A stretch of DNA of 9,286 nt, from the NCBI GenBank assembly GCA_034433615.1, contig DAOUAJ010000323.1:1-9286 (forward strand). Direction: 5' to 3'. The position numbers and the translations under genes were made by a program. The stretch is from DAOUAJ01 sp034433615 (GTDB taxonomy: Bacteria; Chloroflexota; Anaerolineae; DUEN01). The notes under the pieces were generated by a model that saw nothing but the letters and a program-made list of their open reading frames with translations, did no database searches and was not told the origin of the DNA. This document shows positions 6,062 to 9,286 of the stretch, piece by piece. Numbering within the stretch: the stretch's first letter is position 1; every line of letters starts with the position of its first letter.

Positions 6062-6161
6062 CTGCTTGGGGGAGCTCGGGAAAGCCGGGCTGAGAGGGCG
6101 GCCAGATTCGCCGCCGACCCCAGGAACCTGATCTGGGTAATGCCAGCGAAGGGAAACGCAG
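6062..6161 (+). promoter_or_regulatory. TPP riboswitch (THI element)
   Basis: The conserved parts are all present in order. P1 is CTGCTT (6062-6067) with the 3' end at 6154-6161. P2 is GCTCGG/CCGGGC (6074-6079 with 6085-6090), followed by the TGAGA joint (6091-6095) that contacts the pyrimidine ring. A variable P3 is GGCGGC/GCCGCC (6097-6102 with 6110-6115). The second sensor arm holds the GAACCTGATCTGGGTAATGC core, the CTGG/CCAG stem (6133-6136 with 6143-6146) and AGCGAAGGGAA. TPP binding should switch off the downstream genes through the terminator at 6188-6214. The genes that follow are all thiamine salvage functions, which supports the call. Confidence 0.96.
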
Positions 6162-6187
6162 AGATCGGTCTGATTTTCATCTCCTGA

Positions 6188-6214
6188 GCGCCGCCCTTCG
6201 AGGGCGGCGCTTTT
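6188..6214 (+). terminator. Rho-independent terminator of the riboswitch
   Basis: Perfect inverted repeat GCGCCGCCCT (6188-6197) and AGGGCGGCGC (6201-6210) around a TCG loop, followed by TTTT. It lies 26 bases after the aptamer and 23 bases before cytX, the position of an expression platform. The eight bases AGGGCGGC of its 3' arm recur in the P3 region of the aptamer (6095-6102), which could therefore serve as the antiterminator strand. Confidence 0.88.
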
Positions 6215-6237
6215 CGTGTTCGGAGGGGAGGTGTTCT

Positions 6238-7632
6238 ATGGCCGAGCAAGGTCAGGCACGGCGCTCGTTTTGGCCGCGCATCCAGGCGCCACCGGAGTGG
6301 GGGATCCAGCCCGTACCGCAGGATGCGCGCACGCTGCGGTTCATTGACCTGTTCGTCCTCTGGTCCAGTCTGGGAGTCGGGTTGCTGGTATTGGAGGCCG
6401 GTGCCCTGCTGGTGCCTGGTCTGAGCCTGGGGCAGGCATTGCTGGCGATCGTCATCGGCACGTTGGTCGGGAATCTGCTGCTGGCGCTGACGGGTGTGGC
6501 GGGCAGCGATCACGCCGTGCCCACCATGGTGCTGCTGCGCCCTGTCCTGGGGCGGCGCGGGTCCTATCTACCCAGCGTGCTCAATCTGGCTCAGCTCATT
6601 GGCTGGACGGCCTTCGAGCTGTGGGTGATCGCCCTGGCCGCGAATCGGGTCAGCCAGGCCCTGTTCGGCTTCTCCGGCTATGGGTTCTGGCTGGTGGTGT
6701 TCTCCATCTGGTGCGTGTTGCTGGCGATGGGTGGGCCGCTGGTGGTGGTGCGCCAGTGGTTGGAGAAGTTCGGCGTCTGGCTGGTGTACGGCGTCACCGC
6801 CTGGATGACCTTCTACCTTTTCACCCATTACGACGTGCCGGGGCTGCTCCAACGCGCCGGCACGGGAGAGATGCCTTTCTGGCTGGCCGTGGACCTGGTG
6901 GTCGCCATGCCCATCTCCTGGATGCCGTTGGTGGCCGATTACACCCGCTTCGCCCGTCGCTCAGGGCCGGCCTTCTGGGGCACCTATCTGGGCTACCTGC
7001 TGGCCAACGTCTGGTTTTATGGCCTGGGCGCGCTGTTCGTCCTCACGATCGAGATGACCGAGCTCACGCCTGAGCATCTGATCGCGGCCATCATGGCGAT
7101 CACGGGCGGGGTGGTCGCCCTGCTGGTGATCCTGGTGGACGAGACGGACAACGCCTTTGCCGACATCTATTCGGCTGCCGTGACCATCCAGAATGTCTTC
7201 CCGCACGTGAGCCAGCGGCTGTTGGTGGCCCTGATTGGCGCCATCGGCCTGATCCTGGCCGCTTTTCTCACCATGAGCCGCTACTTCGAGTTCTTGTTGC
7301 TCATCGGCTCGGTGTTCGTGCCCTTGTTCGGCATCTTCGCCGCGGATTACTTCGTGCTACGGCAGCGTCGGCTGGCCGTGGATGATCTGTATCGTGTGGC
7401 GGAAGTTGGAGACACCCCGACAGGGCGCCTCTATGGGTATCGAGGTGGGGTAAACTGGGTGGCCGTGCTGGCCTGGGCTATGGGGATCGCCGTGTATCAC
7501 ATCGTGGCGCGGTCTCTGCCCTGGCTGGGCGCATCCATTCCCGGCTTCGTCGTCGCTTTCCTGATCTACCTGGCCCTGGTCCGACTCGGCCTGCCTGCCT
7601 GGCGGGCAGTGGCTCAGCGCGCCGGAGGATGA
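6238..7632 (+). CDS. cytX: CytX-type hydroxymethylpyrimidine transporter (NCS1 family)
   Basis: A 464-residue inner-membrane permease of the nucleobase:cation symporter-1 family, expected to import hydroxymethylpyrimidine (HMP) or a related thiamine precursor. About twelve hydrophobic segments run from residue 35 to the C-terminus. NCS1-type features include the early VLWSSLGVGLLVLEAG segment (40-55), PISWMPLVADYTRFAR (225-240) and DETDNAFADIYSAAVTIQN (301-319). CytX was defined by its association with TPP riboswitches and thi genes. Here it lies directly behind the riboswitch and ahead of thiE and thiM. The ATG is preceded by GGGAGG six bases away. A cytosine or purine permease of the same family is possible by sequence, but the context strongly favours HMP uptake. 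Confidence 0.9.
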   Translation: MAEQGQARRSFWPRIQAPPEWGIQPVPQDARTLRFIDLFVLWSSLGVGLLVLEAGALLVPGLSLGQALLAIVIGTLVGNLLLALTGVAGSDHAVPTMVLLRPVLGRRGSYLPSVLNLAQLIGWTAFELWVIALAANRVSQALFGFSGYGFWLVVFSIWCVLLAMGGPLVVVRQWLEKFGVWLVYGVTAWMTFYLFTHYDVPGLLQRAGTGEMPFWLAVDLVVAMPISWMPLVADYTRFARRSGPAFWGTYLGYLLANVWFYGLGALFVLTIEMTELTPEHLIAAIMAITGGVVALLVILVDETDNAFADIYSAAVTIQNVFPHVSQRLLVALIGAIGLILAAFLTMSRYFEFLLLIGSVFVPLFGIFAADYFVLRQRRLAVDDLYRVAEVGDTPTGRLYGYRGGVNWVAVLAWAMGIAVYHIVARSLPWLGASIPGFVVAFLIYLALVRLGLPAWRAVAQRAGG

Positions 7633-7668
7633 TTGGGAGATGGGAGAGGAGATCGGAGGATTGGAACG

Positions 7669-8313
7669 ATGAGGGTGGACTGGTCGGTTTACGTGATCAC
7701 GGATCGGCGGACGGCCGGGGACCGCTCGCTGCTGGACATCGTGCAGGCGGCGATTCGGGGCGGGGCGACGGTGGTGCAGCTCCGGGAGAAGGAGGCCTCC
7801 ACGCGAGCGATGATCGAGCTGGGTCAGGCCCTGCTGGAGATCACTCGCGCCGCTGGCATCCCGCTGATCGTCAACGACCGCGTGGATGTGGCGCTGGCCA
7901 TCGGGGCGGAGGGAGTGCACGTCGGGCAGGACGATATGCCGGCCGCGATGGCGCGTCGGCTGATCGGCCCCGATCGCATCCTGGGGGTGTCGGCCAGGAC
8001 CGTGGAGGAGGCGATCCAGGCCCAGCGAGATGGCGCCGATTACCTGGGCGCGGGGGACGTCTTCGGCACGCCGACCAAGCCAGACGCCGGCGCGCCGATC
8101 GGGGTGGAGGGGCTGGCGCGGATCGCCCGCGCCGTCTCGATCCCCGTGGTAGCCATCGGCGGGGTCACCCCCCAGAACGCGTCGGCCGCGATCGAGGCTG
8201 GCGCGGTGGGTGTGGCTGTCATCTCGGCCGTCGTGGGTGCTCCGGACCCGGAGGCGGCGGCGAGGCGGCTGCGCGAGGTGGTGGAGGCACATCGGAGCGC
8301 GTCGCGCGCGTGA
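7669..8313 (+). CDS. thiE: Thiamine phosphate synthase
   Basis: A 214-residue TIM-barrel enzyme that joins HMP-pyrophosphate and hydroxyethylthiazole phosphate to thiamine monophosphate in the cytoplasm. Conserved sites are visible: YVITDR (8-13), QLREK (37-41) for the pyrophosphate, NDR (69-71), HVGQDD (84-89), GVSART (106-111), the TPTK loop (134-137) for the thiazole phosphate, and VAIGG (161-165). The family's usual GxGPVFxT reads GAGDVFGT here. The frame is open upstream to a TTG at 7633, but the ATG at 7669-7671 gives the normal family start. GGAGG (7655-7659) is nine bases before it. The 36-base gap to cytX is purine-rich and full of G pairs. Co-transcription with cytX under the TPP riboswitch is very likely. 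Confidence 0.95.
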   Translation: MRVDWSVYVITDRRTAGDRSLLDIVQAAIRGGATVVQLREKEASTRAMIELGQALLEITRAAGIPLIVNDRVDVALAIGAEGVHVGQDDMPAAMARRLIGPDRILGVSARTVEEAIQAQRDGADYLGAGDVFGTPTKPDAGAPIGVEGLARIARAVSIPVVAIGGVTPQNASAAIEAGAVGVAVISAVVGAPDPEAAARRLREVVEAHRSASRA

Positions 8314-8446
8314 CATAGGGCGTCCGCATGAGACGGATGACGCGGAAGGTGCATGCGGTGTTCTGTATATCCGTGCCGGAGTCCGTGTGATCCTTGTCGC
8401 GAGCCGAATCTCGCATGTAGGGTAGGCAGATAGGAGCGGAGGTGGT
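8314..8446 (+). other. Spacer between thiE and thiM with inverted repeats
   Basis: A 133-base spacer breaks an otherwise tight operon. It has a perfect seven-base inverted repeat (CCGCATG 8324-8330, CATGCGG 8352-8358) and a five-base hairpin (GCGAG 8399-8403, CTCGC 8410-8414). Neither is followed by a T run, so they are not terminators. A TTGTCG at 8395-8400 might serve as a -35, but no clear -10 is found. No second TPP aptamer core is present. Confidence 0.45.
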
Positions 8447-9268
8447 ATGGCTGCGTTCAACGTTCAGATCGCTGAGGCGCTTTCCCGCATCCGCCGGGAG
8501 AGGCCGTTGATTCATCACATCACCAACCTGGTGGTGATGAACGACACGGCGAACGTAACCCTGCACGTAGGGGCGCTACCAGTGATGGCTCATGCGATCG
8601 AAGAAGTGGCCGAGATGGTGGGGCTGGCCGGCGCGCTGGTCCTGAACCCGGGCACGTTGACTCCGGACTGGGTGGAGTCCATGCGGGTCGCCGGGCGACG
8701 GGCCAACGAGCGGGGGGTGCCGATCGTGCTCGACCCGGTAGGGGCCGGCGCGACCACGCTGCGCACGCAAACCAACCTGCGCCTGCTGAGCGAGCTCCAA
8801 ATCGCCGTGGTGCGCGGGAACTCCGGGGAGATCGGCGCGTTGAGCGGCGCGGGGGGCGTGGTGAAAGGGGTGGAGAGCGTGGAGGGGGTCCGCGATCCGA
8901 TCGCTGTGGCGCAGGCCCTGGCCCGGGAGCGTGGAACAGTGGTAGCGATCACGGGCAAGCGGGATGTGATCTCGGACGGCCGGCGCGTCCTGGGGGTGGA
9001 CAACGGTCACGTCTGGCTGACGGCGATCACCGGGACGGGGTGTATGGCTACGACGATGATCGCCGTCTTCGCCGCGGTGGAGCGGGACTATCTGCTGGCG
9101 GCGGCCGGGGGGCTGGCTTGCTTTGGCCTGGCGGCGGAGCTGGCCGCGGCCAAAGCCTATGGCCCAGCCAGTTTCAAGCTGGCCCTCTTCGACCAGATTT
9201 ACAACCTGACGCCTGAGCAGTTAGCCGAGGGGGCTCGCATCCTGGAGCTGGAGCCGGCCCAGGCCTGA
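8447..9268 (+). CDS. thiM: Hydroxyethylthiazole kinase
   Basis: A 273-residue ribokinase-like kinase that phosphorylates 4-methyl-5-(2-hydroxyethyl)thiazole, salvaged from outside or from thiamine breakdown, to supply ThiE. Motifs in order: HHITN (23-27), MNDTAN (31-36) with GALPVMAHA for substrate binding, NPGTLT (67-72), DPVGAG (96-101), RGNSGEI (123-129), and GTGCMATT (196-203). C199 sits at the catalytic Cys position of the family. The length is typical. The start is fixed by a GGAGGT ribosome binding site four bases before the ATG. It follows thiE after 133 bases and shares its direction, so it probably belongs to the same riboswitch-controlled unit. The usual partner kinase for HMP, ThiD, is not seen before the window ends 18 bases later. 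Confidence 0.96.
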   Translation: MAAFNVQIAEALSRIRRERPLIHHITNLVVMNDTANVTLHVGALPVMAHAIEEVAEMVGLAGALVLNPGTLTPDWVESMRVAGRRANERGVPIVLDPVGAGATTLRTQTNLRLLSELQIAVVRGNSGEIGALSGAGGVVKGVESVEGVRDPIAVAQALARERGTVVAITGKRDVISDGRRVLGVDNGHVWLTAITGTGCMATTMIAVFAAVERDYLLAAAGGLACFGLAAELAAAKAYGPASFKLALFDQIYNLTPEQLAEGARILELEPAQA

Positions 9269-9286
9269 GAGGGTGTCGCGAAATTC

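Noticed and set aside
8314..8446. Second TPP riboswitch before thiM
   Set aside because: No TGAGA joint or CTGATCTGG-type core is present in the spacer.
7357..8460. Minus-strand open frame of 367 codons
   Set aside because: It is antisense to cytX and thiE, and the translation is low in complexity without known motifs.
1..9286. Insertion sequence, transposase or tRNA genes
   Set aside because: Despite the two gene scars, I found no transposase frame, no paired terminal repeats around the scars and no tRNA cloverleaf.

Overview
The window reads as bacterial chromosome, moderately to strongly GC-rich, with compact genes on both strands. The combination of a CytX-ThiE-ThiM salvage operon under a TPP riboswitch, a NapH/NapG-like fusion beside a Tat-exported DUF362 lipoprotein, a decayed VapBC-type pair and a heptamer tandem repeat looks to me like a Chloroflexota (Anaerolineae/Caldilineae-like) genome. 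This lineage call is an inference from gene style, not from a marker gene.

Left part (1-662), minus strand: the 5' end of a sugar phosphate isomerase/epimerase-like gene, then a broken toxin-antitoxin remnant in which a one-base deletion fuses the antitoxin frame to a truncated PIN toxin start. A promoter and a short repeat patch follow (7-bp tandem repeat, 16-bp direct repeats).

Middle part (663-4525), minus strand: a three-gene cluster transcribed DUF362 Tat lipoprotein -> iron-containing alcohol dehydrogenase -> membrane polyferredoxin. The last is a NapH-like membrane part joined to a NapG-like exported ferredoxin part, with six [4Fe-4S]-type motifs. The first two genes are 17 bp apart. 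The set resembles an uncharacterised electron-transfer module linked to alcohol or hydroxyacid oxidation; that link is inferred from context.

Divergent from it is an orphan lutA-like gene (4813-5580, plus) with an extended -10 promoter and a strong ribosome binding site, but without lutB/lutC. It abuts a deletion remnant of a sugar ABC transporter (5589-6015, minus), where part of an ATPase and part of a permease are joined in one frame.

Right part (6009-9268), plus strand: a strong promoter, a complete TPP riboswitch, an intrinsic terminator, then cytX (HMP uptake), thiE (thiamine phosphate synthase) and thiM (hydroxyethylthiazole kinase). Together they take up and recycle thiamine precursors when TPP is low. 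thiD, needed to make HMP-PP, is not in the window. The most interesting items are the shared sequence between the riboswitch P3 arm and the terminator, the polyferredoxin cluster, and the two gene-fusion scars.
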